64,000 bases of DNA, taken from positions 186,001-250,000 of the forward strand of contig JAJEKV010000071.1 in NCBI GenBank assembly GCA_021234155.1. The letters are read 5' to 3'. This DNA is from Isoetes taiwanensis. Lineage: Eukaryota > Streptophyta > Lycopodiopsida > Isoetales > Isoetaceae. This document shows, one piece after another, positions 1 to 9,439 of the stretch (positions are counted from its first letter, which is position 1; each line of letters begins with the position of its first letter). Position numbers and translations under genes: made by a program. The notes under the pieces are model-generated. The model saw only the letters and a list, made by a program, of their open reading frames with translations. It had not been told where the DNA came from and made no database searches.

Positions 1-799
1 TTCTAAGGTCTGGTAACTCAGTACAACCATTTCACTATCTCAACGAAATCACACTCTTTCTCATGTTGTTGTTGCAGTTATTCTAAATAAACCAATAGCA
101 AATTATCTGCAAATATCTCAAACTTTAGTTGTAGCTTCCACAAAATTTGATTATTAGCAGTTTAAAAACCATTTGGCTATCAAGTATGCAACTATAGAAT
201 TAAACAATACAAGCCCAACTTCCATACTGCAGCAGCCTACGTCCGTCACCTTAATTCTGACAATGAACTGCCTTAACTATCTATTTCATTTACCTTCCAC
301 TGTGATGTTAGCAAACTGGCTCATGAGAGGGTGCTCTTGCTGCTCCTAAGAGTCTGGTAATGCCAGCAGCGATTGAATTTGAGGGGCACGAGCGGCCTTA
401 CAATGACAACACTCTATAACCAATGGTATTATTAAGGCTCGTATAGCAAGGCCTATTCGTCATGATCTACTTAAACAATTGTTGTTCAGAGTTGTTATTT
501 CCTATCAAGCTGCGTTTTGAATGATCCAGAGTTAGCTCGCATGTTTCTAGAGACCCCTCTCTTTGCAGAATATCGCAGGGCTCGGCAATAAGTTCTCCCA
601 TCTATTTGTATTGCGCCCCATGCTCCTAGTTCAACTTCTATATCAATGGATGTCTCTCGCCCCTATTTTTTCATTTACTTCTATTCCAGATGCAGTTCCC
701 ACACCTCAATTACTAGAAGAGCCGAATTTCCTTCTACTTACCTAGAATGGATGCTCAATTTGTGTACCTCCAAGAACACAAGTGTCACGAGGGAGATGT
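1..799. other. Stretch without a recognisable gene
   Basis: I see no convincing gene here. Short open frames near 560-745 lead into the LINE endonuclease relic that follows and could be its decayed upstream part, but they show no motif I recognise. The first 500 bases are AT-rich and without obvious repeats. Confidence 0.5.
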
Positions 800-1285
800 T
801 TCAAAGCTCGCAGAAATGATTGGTCGATGCTTTAATGTTCTCATTGCAGTGGGGTTGCTTATAGCAGGGGTTGCTATAGCATGGCCTCCGTCCTTGTCAA
901 TCATCTTCACTCAAACTGATTGTTTTGGTCATTGGACACTGATTGTGGGGCAAGAACATGAGGTTAAGTATGGTCTAATCAATATCTATGCTCATAACAA
1001 ACCCCTTTAGAGAGATTTATTATGGGTTTCTTTGCGGAGCAAGGTTCTTAGCTTAGGCCAAGACATTTTCTAGCTTCTTGTTGGGATGGTAGAAGTGAAG
1101 TCCAATCGGTTGGGGGCTACATCCACTGTGGTATCTGGATTTGAGTGCCAACTGTGGCTTCACTTGCTCCATGATTGCAATCTCATGGAACTTGGTAAAG
1201 GTGCCTTTACTTGGTGCATTCGTCAGACTAGTGAGGGTCTAATAAGCTCTAGAGGCTACTTGAATGCAGCTGCAGCCTGAGCACT
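800..1285 (+). pseudogene. LINE (L1-type) endonuclease domain relic
   Basis: The frame at 747-1010 reads ...GHWTLIV...YGLINIYAHNKPL, which fits the apurinic-endonuclease core of plant L1 LINEs, where a GR-x-L-x-I segment is followed by IxNIYAPN. After a stop, 1086-1280 continues with W..LLHDCNLMELGKGAFTW, matching the L-x-D-x-G-x-x-FTW segment near the end of the same domain. The two parts are broken by stops, so this cannot make an active enzyme. In an intact LINE this enzyme nicks target DNA to prime reverse transcription. It belongs to the same broken copy as the RT pieces at 1877-2360 and 5376-5910. An independent LINE is possible but less likely given order and strand. Confidence 0.6.
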
Positions 1286-1379
1286 TCTAGGTCTTTCTTA
1301 GTCCTGCCTTTGAGACAATTCAATTTCAGACCATCATCCACAACTCCTCTTAGATGTGCCTTTGTGCAACATTGTCCAG

Positions 1380-1765
1380 GTCGAACATGTTTTCATCTGA
1401 ATGTAAAGTTCTTGAAATTGCAGACTTCCAGGAAGCTTGCAAGGGCATTTGGGCAACTGCCTTTAGCTGACATAAACGGATGGATGTTATTGGATGCACT
1501 CGTAATAATAAAAGGTTTTGTTAGACAGTGGGGTCGAGAATCTGCAGCGGTAAGTTGTACTTTATTGGAAACTTTGTATCACGATCTTCTCCTTTACCCA
1601 CAGGGAATCCTCCTACGGGTTTATGATTCAGATATTCTAACACAGATTCAAGTTCTAAAAGAGGAGCAAATCCAACAGAAAAACACTAAGGCAGGTTTAC
1701 AGTGGTTTCATGATGGAGATTGTTATACGGCTTCTTCTTTCGTGTAGCTAAGCGACATCCCATGA
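1380..1765 (+). pseudogene. LINE linker between endonuclease and RT
   Basis: This segment carries the linker found before the reverse transcriptase in plant L1 elements, with Q-rich helix then LQWFHDGDCYTA. It is clearly homologous to 54,540-54,900 elsewhere in the window, so it is a dispersed repeat. Both copies share the LNVKFLK and LL(E/D)TLY(H/W)DLLL stretches. It is frameshifted relative to flanking LINE pieces. Confidence 0.6.
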
Positions 1766-1876
1766 TGTTAGATATGTCTTTATTATGCCTATCAGATGGT
1801 CCAGTGCTTTTGGAGCCAACGGAACTCAAATAGTATTTGCACATCTGCTTCTAGATATCTACCTTTCTAAGCAGAA

Positions 1877-2360
1877 ATGCGGGAGGTAGTGTTGTCTAGA
1901 ATTTCTCCCATCGTTTTTGAGGAACCGCATCTATCAATAGATAATGTCATAACTGCTATTGATCTGTGCTCGTCAATCTTTCCACTGAAAAAGGGCATAT
2001 GTCCAAGGTTGGATGGTATACTGATTGAGTTCTTTCAAGAATATTGGTTTAAATTCCACCCTTTCGATTGTGTATTGCATCGAGTGGATCTTGCTGCTTT
2101 TCATGCTCAGCAGGAATGGTTGGAGCAAGATGTATGAATGTTTTTTGTGACTTTGTCGATCCACTGTGTTGGATAAAATTTTGAACATAGGTGCCATCTC
2201 GTTGATCCCTAAGGTAAAAGATTCCCAGATTGTTTCAAACTAGCAATCAATCACTTTGTTGTCCTTAGTGTATAAAATCTTTGCCAAGGCTTTTGCGGAG
2301 TACGTGAAGGACATTTTTTATGATTCTATTTCTAAAACTCAATCAGGACCGAAGAGATGC
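1877..2360 (+). pseudogene. LINE reverse transcriptase, N-terminal part
   Basis: The frame at 1877-2137 contains LKKGICPRLDGILIEFFQEYW, the hallmark LxxGKxPGxDGxxxEFF-x-x-W start of the L1 reverse transcriptase. A later frame (about 2190-2345) gives ISLIPK and a K-AFAEYVKDI segment ending in a QSG, matching RT blocks 1-2. The reading frame is broken several times. At 2360 the coding homology stops abruptly because an LTR retroelement (2361-5375) is inserted. The RT resumes at 5376. Confidence 0.7.
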
Positions 2361-3126
2361 TGATATGGAGCAAGCATGGGGGAGTGGTCCACGGCGAATG
2401 GGTTATTGGAATTATGGCAAATACTATGTAAATGTTATTCCTAAGGCCACCTAATAATATAAAGGGGCATAGGATAACATAGCATTTGGATGTGAAGAAC
2501 CATTGATATTTATGGACGGGGTCGAGGCACTATCATTGGGATGGTTATTGGTTGAGAAAAAGATCATAGGCAATGTCCCATATGATAAGTCATATAATCT
2601 AATTAAAGGCAAGGAGATATTTTGAGAAAAAGGCAATTGCCTGCTAAAAAAAGGCTAAAGTCGCAGAGAGATCTATAAATAGAACCGATCAGTTGGACAT
2701 ATCTCCGCAACCAGAGCTTCGATTGAAGCGACCTTTACCTCGTTGGAACTGGCTCGGAGTCTAGTTTCTGAATTGGGGTGGCACATTCCGTACTTCATCT
2801 GGAGGCAAGAGTAATAGCCAAAAAGGTGACAAGGGGTCACAGATCACTGCCATAGCGACTTCACAGATCTGCAATTATTTTTATGATGTGTGGCTACTTG
2901 GAGTAGCTAGATTAGTCTGGAAGGCCAATAAGCCAGATGCTAGAACTTGCTATTTGCTATAGCACTTGTGTTTTGCCATAACCCAGTGGATCCGGTTGGG
3001 TGGTTAATGGTGCTGCCATATCAATTGTGCATGAATAAAGTTTCTTTAGTCCGGTGTTCTATTATTTCATTATGGTTCTATGATTCTGTGTTGCCACAAC
3101 TTCCCAAATATACATGAATTGTATCA
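2361..3126 (+). repeat. Left LTR of the LARD-like element
   Basis: Direct repeat of 766 bp, matching 4607-5375 with only scattered substitutions and a few short indels. It begins TGATATGG and ends TGTATCA immediately before the primer-binding site. The high identity between the LTRs suggests a fairly recent insertion compared with the battered LINE around it. Confidence 0.9.
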
Positions 3127-3128
3127 AG

Positions 3129-3140
3129 TGGTATCAGAGC
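3129..3140 (+). other. Primer-binding site, initiator-Met tRNA
   Basis: TGGTATCAGAGC starts two bases after the left LTR. It is the classic complement of the 3' end of plant initiator tRNA-Met used to prime minus-strand DNA. Confidence 0.9.
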
Positions 3141-3574
3141 GGAGGTTTGCGATTCTTTTGGGAACCAAAGGGCAATGGGATCACCAGTGGAATTTGGACT
3201 CACTAATCTGTGAGAGGAATTAAAGAGATCAGAAACGATGGAGCTAGGAATTTTCTCAGAGGGCCGTAAAGATTATCATTTTGGGTCACAAAAACAGATT
3301 TGAATTATTTTAATGGTGTAAAAGCTTTTATGCATGAAGGGAAATCATGTGGTTTCAATATTGGAGCAGTTAGTGGAACTGAGGCGGATTTGATGACTAT
3401 TGCTGCAAGCGAATTTGGAGCATCAGTAGCAGAGAAAACTCGGTGCTTTTGTGGAGAATGTTCAAAGTATATGGACCGACTTGTTGTGAACGAGTTCGAA
3501 TTATTGGAGAAACTTCTATGATCCTTTGGGGATTATGGAATAATAAGGGTGACTGCTGGGCTGTCGTGGAAAAG

Positions 3575-3647
3575 CTTGTCATGGAGACAAGTAGTTTATC
3601 GTGGAGACGAGTTATCATGGAGACAAATAGCTTGTCATGGAGACAAG
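3575..3647 (+). repeat. Hairpin array 1 in the LARD internal region
   Basis: Four consecutive units of six-base arms around a five-base (A/G)TGGA loop occupy 3575-3591, 3595-3611, 3611-3627 and 3631-3647. The first and last are perfect, CTTGTC-ATGGA-GACAAG. The middle two are decayed, with mismatches and wobble pairs. The same NNGGA loop recurs in the array at 4331-4401. Confidence 0.75.
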
Positions 3648-4113
3648 TAAACCACTGCTGCAAAACATTGAGCTCTGCTTTATCATTATATCCAAACTAC
3701 CCACCATAACCTCTTGCCATCTCTAGAAGTTCATCTTGGTCATTTGAGCCAGTGTAAATTTCAACCTTTAAGCCTGAGTATGGAGAACCGCAAAAGCATC
3801 CTGCTTGGGATTGCGTAGTCAGGTCGTGGTGATCTGAGAGACTGATTGGCCGTGGGGGTCATTTATATAAATATTTGACTTGGGAAGTCATCTATATTAA
3901 CACTTGACCTTATTTGCAGGTTTATTTAGTGTTAAGCATTGGGGAGGACACTTTACGTAGAAGCTGTCAAGGATATGGACGTAAAAATTTGGATGCGGAA
4001 TCTCAAATTGTTTCCTATGGGACAGGCTTATGGGTAAAGTTCCTAAGTTGAATTTCTTTATTTGGAATAAAGAATAGATACTTTTGTTGTGTATACCCAT
4101 GGTAGATTAGTGA

Positions 4114-4401
4114 CTACGATTGCAACGTAGCCGGCTTGAACATGGTATACTAGATAGGGAATGCCTCTTGGTAGATTAGTGGTTGTGACTGCAGCACAAT
4201 CGGCTTGACAAGAGAGCATAAGATGTAATTCTTGGAAGATTAGTAATTGTGGTTGCAACACAATTGGCTTGACAAAGTTACATCTGTATCTTGGAGATAC
4301 ACTGTATCGTGGTGGCGATACAATCAAGTAGTACCACGGAGGTACGAAAGATAATAACGTACCGCGGAGGTACAAGGGATATATCGTACTGTGGAAGTAC
4401 G
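4114..4401 (+). repeat. Hairpin array 2 in the LARD internal region, with compensatory changes
   Basis: Eight hairpins in a row are visible. Three have a seven-base loop ending TGCA(A/G): CTACG/CGTAG at 4114-4130, TTGTG/CACAA at 4183-4199 and AATTGTG/CACAATT at 4245-4265. They lie in tandem units of about 67-70 bp. Five more have shorter loops: TGTATCT/AGATACA (4285-4301), TGTATCG/CGATACA (4303-4322), GTACC/GGTAC (4331-4345), GTACC/GGTAC (4359-4373) and CGTACT/AGTACG (4385-4401). Arms differ between units yet stay complementary, which points to selection on, or a copying mechanism that preserves, the paired form. Confidence 0.8.
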
Positions 4402-4469
4402 CGGATATCCGTAACTATTTCTGGAGTTTTGCATGGATTATAAAACTTTCAGACTGGTGATAACCATGG

Positions 4470-4606
4470 AGGATCCATCTTGAGAAGGGATGGATTGAAA
4501 TGGAGCATATCTTGAATGATCGCGGGGTGATCCTTCTTGAGAAGGGATGGACTGAAATTGAGTGTACTCGAACGATCGCGGACGATCTTCTTGAGAAGGG
4601 ATGGAT
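4470..4606 (+). repeat. Tripled purine-rich segment before the right LTR
   Basis: The motif CTTGAGAAGGGATGG occurs three times, near 4478, 4532 and 4590, in units of about 55-60 bp. The last copy abuts the right LTR and is the likely polypurine tract priming plus-strand DNA. Two of the copies carry CTTCTTGAGAAG, itself a short palindrome. Confidence 0.7.
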
Positions 4607-5375
4607 TGATATGGAGCAAGCACGGGGGAGTGGTCCACGGCGAATGGGTTATTGGAATTATGGCAAATACTATGTAAATGTTATTCCTAAGGCCACCTAA
4701 TAATATAAAGGGGCATAGGATAACATAGCATTTGGATGTGAAGAACCATTGATATTTATGGATGGGGTCGAGGCACTATCATTGGGATGGTTATTGGTTG
4801 AGAAAAAGATCATAGGCAATGTCCCATATGATAAGTCATATAATCTAATTAAAGGCAAGGAGATATTTTAAGAAAAAGGCAACTGCCTGCTAAAAAAAGG
4901 CTAAAGTCGCAGAGAGATCTATAAATAGAACCGAAACTTCAGTTAGACATATCTCCGCAGCCAGAGCTCCGCTTGAAGCGATCTTTACCTCTTTGGAACC
5001 GGCTCGGAGTCTAGTTTCCGAATTGGGTGGCACATTACGTAGTTCATCTGGAGGCGAGAGTAATAGCCGAAAAGGTGACAAGGGGTCACAGATCACTGCC
5101 ATAGCGACTTCACAGATCTGCAATTATTTTTATGATGTGTGGCTACTTGGAGTAGCTAGATTAGTCTGGAAGGTCAATAAGCCAGATGCTAGAACTTGTT
5201 ATTTGCTATAGCACTTGTGTTTTGCCATAACCTAGTGGATCCGGTTGGGTGGTTAATGGTGCTGCCATATCAATTGTGCATGAAAAAAGTTTCTTTAGTC
5301 CGGTGTTCTATTATTTCATTATGGTTCTATGATTCTGTGTTGCCACAACTTCCCAAATATACATGAATTGTATCA
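4607..5375 (+). repeat. Right LTR of the LARD-like element
   Basis: Repeat of 769 bp matching 2361-3126, beginning TGATATGG and ending TATCA. It is followed at once by the GATGC target duplication and the resumed LINE coding homology. Confidence 0.9.
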
Positions 5376-5910
5376 GATGCATTTTCAATAATGTGACTGT
5401 GACTGCTATATATGAGAGAATCTATTAGGCACGTCGGCAAAATCTCCGTATTGTGTATCTTAAATTTGATTTTGATTTTCGGAAGGCTTACAACAGTGTT
5501 AGCTGAATTTATGCATCTATGTATGGTCAGACTAGGTTTCGGACAAGAATTCACATATGGTGCTCTTCCATGGCGAGCCCTTAGGGATATTTTCACGTGG
5601 TCGTAGTATTCGCCAGGAATGCCCTTTAGCGCCACTACTTTTTACAATTGGTGTGGTGGTCTTGTCAGAGTTATTTACTACTGCAACAATGGAGGGCATC
5701 CTTCAAGATTTTGCTTTGGAGGATGGTACTTAGGAAGTGTTGCAATTAAATTGCAGATGACACGTTTCTCTTTTTGTTCACTAACTCTGAGAATCTAGAA
5801 GTTGCAAAACTGCTCGTAGATATAATTTCACTGGCTTCTGGTGTGCTTGTGGGGTGGCAAAATTGCACAACTCTATGGATGCTAGACACTTCAACTCCAG
5901 CATGTGTTCC
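5376..5910 (+). pseudogene. LINE reverse transcriptase, catalytic part (resumed)
   Basis: After the LARD insertion the L1 homology resumes with a DFRKAY-type segment (seen in shifted frame near 5470-5500). RGRSIRQECPLAPLLF follows at about 5600-5640, which is the conserved RQGCPLSPLLF block. IADDTFLFL at about 5751-5780 holds the ADD catalytic residues of the polymerase. The later SENLEVAKLLVDIISLASGV fits the following L1 block. At least three frame changes separate these blocks, so the copy is dead. Homology is interrupted again at about 5910 by an AT-rich repeated insert. Confidence 0.75.
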
Positions 5911-5911
5911 A

Positions 5912-6482
5912 GGGAATAAATTACTAATCGCATATTTCTTATTAGCTAGAATGACTTTAGCTAAACTTGCTCGATATTAATCCCAAAACTTTCTGTGGTT
6001 TAGCTAAACTCCACACATTTTTCCTCTCATACTTTCCAGCGTTTAGCTATCCAAAAAATTTCTATAGTGTGGCCAACAGAAAATATTTAGCCAAATTACT
6101 ACTTTTTTTTTTTAATTGTTTCCACTTATTTTAATCATTTTCTTTGTAAAACAATTCTAAAATAATGCTAACTAGCAAAGTCTAGGACTCAAAATAATTT
6201 ATAATGCTAGAAACTAAACTACTAATCATATATTTCATATAAACTAGAAAGATATTAGCTAAACTAGCCCGAAAGTCATTCTAAAAGTTTCTATGGTTTA
6301 GCTAAACAATACAAAATTTCACTCTCTTACTTTCTAGCATTTGGCTAAAGAGCTCCAGAGTTATGCAGTCCCAAAAAAAGTTAAGCTAAAATTATTATTT
6401 TTTTTCCAATTTTTTCCATTTACTTTAGCCAATTTATTTTGAAAATGTGCTAAAAAATCGCCAAATAGCTAAGTTTAGCCCT
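5912..6482. repeat. AT-rich insert made of two diverged tandem units
   Basis: Two related units of about 270-290 bp lie head to tail (about 5920-6190 and 6215-6482). Each contains ACTAATC-ATATTTC, TTTAGCTAAAC, a run of T and a TTTAGCCAAATTA-like end. No coding capacity is visible. It splits the LINE between the ADD block and the later block at 6483, so it probably arrived as a short DNA element (MITE) that then duplicated. Confidence 0.5.
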
Positions 6483-6690
6483 TAAATTATTCCATGATGT
6501 GTTCATGATTAACCATGGAAATTGCTTGCTCATGGACAAGCCACCAAGTTATTTGGGATACCAATTGATATTCATGTCAGTACTGGAGCTGCGTGGGAAA
6601 AGATCATTAAGGGTTTGAAGAAATACCTATTTGATGGTCTACAATAAAGTTGTCCCTTGTTGGTCGCATCACAATGGCCAGATCAGTCCT
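6483..6690 (+). pseudogene. LINE coding piece downstream of the RT palm
   Basis: Allowing one single-base frameshift, the translation YLGIPIDIHVSTGAAWEKI is obtained at about 6550-6600. It matches the KYLG-x-P(I/L) block that follows the RT domain in plant L1 elements. It continues the broken LINE on the same strand. Confidence 0.6.
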
Positions 6691-6834
6691 CAGCAGTAGC
6701 CATGTTTATATGGCTTCATTATACATGAACTCATTGCAATAGTACAGAACTCCATATCGATTGGCACTGAGGAGGGGGTTGTGGTTAATGTTGCCCCACT
6801 TTATTGGCTCCTGAAATTGACTAGAGCGGCCAAG

Positions 6835-7082
6835 GAGGATTCGCTCAAGCGGATCCTCAGGATTCACCCAATTGAATCCTCCTTGGCTTGGAGGATTTAC
6901 TCAAGCAAATTCTTCTAGTCATAGATGTCAGTTTGTAGGCCTGCTACATGCATCGGTTGCACTTTATAGACCTGTTGCTGGGATATTTGGGCTGATTAGA
7001 TTAAAGGATTCACTCAAGCGAATCCTCATGATTCACCTACGTGAATCCTCCTACGGCTTGGAGGATTCATCTAAGCGAATCC
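6835..7082 (+). repeat. Cluster of overlapping hairpins built on GAGGATTC
   Basis: At least five hairpins share the arm GAGGATTC/GAATCCTC: 6835-6858, 6874-6898, 7005-7026, 7043-7068 and 7062-7082. The loops alternate between ACTCAAGC-like and TTGGCTT or TACGGCTT. Neighbouring arms can pair with each other in more than one way. The cluster lies inside the LINE relic but is not part of the LINE coding consensus. Confidence 0.65.
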
Positions 7083-7689
7083 CCCTGGTTGCTTGGGTCA
7101 ATTTTGGAAGCCGATAAAAGCACTGGGTTAAGGAGGCTTGGTCCAAATGCATTCTTCCAAAATGGGCAAGCAGTCCGTCTCGGCATGATGGACTTCTCAC
7201 TGCAGGGCAAAGTCCTTATCTCAATCTTCATTTAGAATGATGAAGATGGCTTTTCTCGTTTATGCCTTCTCAAATAATCTCTTAGTCATTGTATTCCTTT
7301 AGGCAAGAAGGTCATTAAACCAGTTTTGCCTTGGGCATTGTTTCATCCCTTGCATCCTTTTCCAAATGTTTCTCCATTTCTACGTGGATTACTGGCACCG
7401 CGGGATGTAATCAGACATCTTTTTTGACCATGCCCTTCCATCCATTCCCTAATGCGCAAATTCTGTAGTGGTGGGCACCACTGCCATAAAACCTCTCAGC
7501 ACTTCACTTGTTGTCAGCTGTCCATTCCCTTACACAGAAACAATGTGTTCTTGTAGGTCTTCTTTCTATTTAAGAATGGTATGGAAGTGGTCGCCTACTG
7601 TCTTGATTTGAGTTTCAGACAAAATTTCCGCTCTCCCATTAAGATGTGTCTGTCTGAGAGAAGTTAACAGAAAATCTTCCTCTTATGGT

Positions 7690-8290
7690 AGAAGTTGATA
7701 TCATAGAAAGGTTGGTTTGGGACTTCCACGATGATATTCGCAAAGGCAAGGATCTTGTCAGCTCCATATATCGTATTCCCTTAGCTCCGCAGCTCCTTCA
7801 ATTGCCAAATGGGTGGCATTTGCAGATTCTAGAATCCATTCGGGTTCATACATAGCATTGGTATTGGGATACGTTGCTCCATCCCAAAGTGTCTGTTTTT
7901 TGGTGGCAAGTTATGTATAGGTGCCTGCGTATCAATGCTTTGAGGCATCGTTATGATCTTGGCCAATATGCCTGCTCTGCCTTTCAGATGTTGAGACTAT
8001 TGAGCATTGTCTCTTTACTTATCCAGAAGTTCAACCAAGCATGGTCCTAGCTACAAGGTTGTCAATGTGTCCTCTTAACTTTCTACCTTGTTGTATGGCA
8101 TTTCATCTTGGTTTTGATTGGCTCCTGTTGTCAATCTGGGACCATCGAAGATAACCAAATTTTCTATGGCATTTATTCATCTGCTCATCAAGTCATTGTT
8201 GTAGCCCAGGCTAAGATACTAATGGCTTATAGACGTTCCTCCCTAGAGTCAGAAGTAAAAGACTGTATTTGGGTTTAATACTTTCAAATT
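7690..8290 (+). pseudogene. LINE C-terminus with zinc-binding reverse transcriptase domain (zf-RVT)
   Basis: Between about 7850 and 8040 the frames give WDTLLHPKVSVFWWQVMYRC and then LRHRYDLGQYAC, matching the W-x-x-x-x-PKV-x-x-FxW core of the plant L1 zf-RVT region. EHCLFTYPE follows. At 8090-8250 an IFYGIYSSAH...AKILMAYR segment is shared with the inverted piece at 9150-9430. The end leads into the TATC-rich tail repeats at 8395. Confidence 0.7.
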
Positions 8291-8394
8291 AACTCTTACA
8301 ACTAGTCTCTTGGTTTAGTAGCTAGTCTATTTGGTTAGCAATTAAGAGATCTTGTGTTCAAGTATTTGGGGTCTGTCATATGCCCTCATTGTCC

Positions 8395-8615
8395 TCATTG
8401 ATACTGCTTGTGTAGCATGATGTAAAAATACTATCTATCTATTGCCTATGTAGCATGATGTAAAAATACTATCTATCTATTTATCTATTGGAGTATGCCT
8501 ACGTCCTCATTGATACTGCCTATGTAGCATGATGTAAAAATACTATCTATCTATTTATCTATTGGAGTATGCCTACGTGGCATGACGTAAAAATACTATC
8601 TATCTATCTATTGAA
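8395..8615 (+). repeat. Tandem repeats ending in (TATC)n, LINE tail
   Basis: A unit of roughly 60-85 bp containing TAGCATGATGTAAAAATACTATCTATCTAT is repeated four times with variable length, some with an added ATTGGAGTATGCCTACGT segment. A related sequence occurs on the opposite strand at 14,760-14,815. This looks like a LINE 3' tail that has expanded, because it directly follows the LINE C-terminal coding relic. Confidence 0.7.
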
Positions 8616-8819
8616 GTATACAATGCTTCAGGCTCGTGTTCCAGAGGCATCTTCTTGCACTTACACAGATGGATGAGATATTTACATTGTATAATTTTAA
8701 CTCTTGTGATTAATAAACTTTTTGTCATCCTTCAAAAAAAAGAGGATATAAAAATAAAAGGTATCATATATTTGTCATCAAGAAATACACGTCATAAAAC
8801 GAGATTGAAAACACCCAAA

Positions 8820-8985
8820 GGCCCGAAAAGGAACTCTTATACACAACTAAAAACTCTTATACACAAACAAAATTTGGCTGAGGCCTACATAGTTCTGACT
8901 TGCAAAAACTTTTGTACACAAACAAAAATTGGCTCAGGCTTGCATAGTCCAAACAAAAATTGGCTCAGGCTTTCATAGTCCTAAA
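8820..8985 (+). repeat. Short tandem repeat, about 35-60 bp units
   Basis: Four imperfect copies of a unit containing ACAAA(C)AAAATTGGCTCAGGC followed by TTGCATAGTCC lie head to tail. Open frames across it are repeat-derived and I do not consider them genes. Confidence 0.6.
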
Positions 8986-9149
8986 GTGTTTTGCTCCATG
9001 GCATTATTAGCTGCCTTTAAAAGTAGAAACTACACAATGTACATATGTCATCTAGTTGTGTAACCACAAGAAGATGCCACTAGAAAACGAGCATGAAGCA
9101 CTGTTTGCTTACTCTAGTAGAGGAAACTAGATGTATGAATTAATTTGAA

Positions 9150-9430
9150 GATAATGAAGCCAAATACGGTCCTTCGCGTCTAACTCAACTCAAAGGAGAA
9201 ACATCTATAAGCCATCAGTATCTTAACATGGAGGCTACAGCATTAAAACCATGTGTAGATGAGTAAATGCCATAGAAACTGTGGTGTTTGCGATGCACCC
9301 AAATTGAACACCCAACTAGAGCCAAGATGAAATGCCTTCTGTCTAGCGAGGGGCCATTCATCTGGGCAAGAAACCAAGAGGGCGAGGTATCTACCCAGTG
9401 CATTGTTTAATAAACCTTATAGCCAAGGCC
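9150..9430 (-). pseudogene. Inverted LINE 3' coding fragment
   Basis: The reverse strand encodes VGCSIWVHRKHHSFYGIYSS followed by TH-x-x-N-x-VASMLRY. This is homologous to the + strand LINE end at 8090-8250 (shared FYGIYSS(A/T)H and KILMAYR segments). Two copies of the same LINE therefore end tail to tail within 1 kb. Confidence 0.6.
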
Positions 9431-9439
9431 ATCCTGATG

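Larger units (their letters stand above)
2361..5375 (+). mobile_element. Non-autonomous LTR retrotransposon (LARD-like), 3.0 kb
   Basis: Two near-identical direct repeats of about 767 bp start TGATATGG and end TGTATCA, giving perfect TGATA/TATCA inverted tips. A 5-bp target duplication GATGC lies at 2356-2360 and 5376-5380. A primer-binding site matching initiator-methionine tRNA (TGGTATCAGAGC) follows the left LTR. The internal region is only about 1.48 kb and holds no gag or pol that I can recognise. It contains arrays of short hairpins and a tripled purine-rich segment before the right LTR. Such an element must borrow proteins from an autonomous partner; the TGGTATCAGAGC site is typical of Copia and many Gypsy elements. 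It sits within a LINE reverse transcriptase and is therefore younger than it. Confidence 0.9.

Noticed and set aside
4438-4700. Open frames on both strands with repeated SIPSQ / LEKGW peptides
   Set aside because: They are translations of the tripled purine-rich segment of the LARD-like element; no start context or family.
8395-8615. Regular spacing that could suggest a CRISPR-like array
   Set aside because: Units are contiguous, with no unique spacers, and end in a TATC microsatellite; the genome is a plant's.
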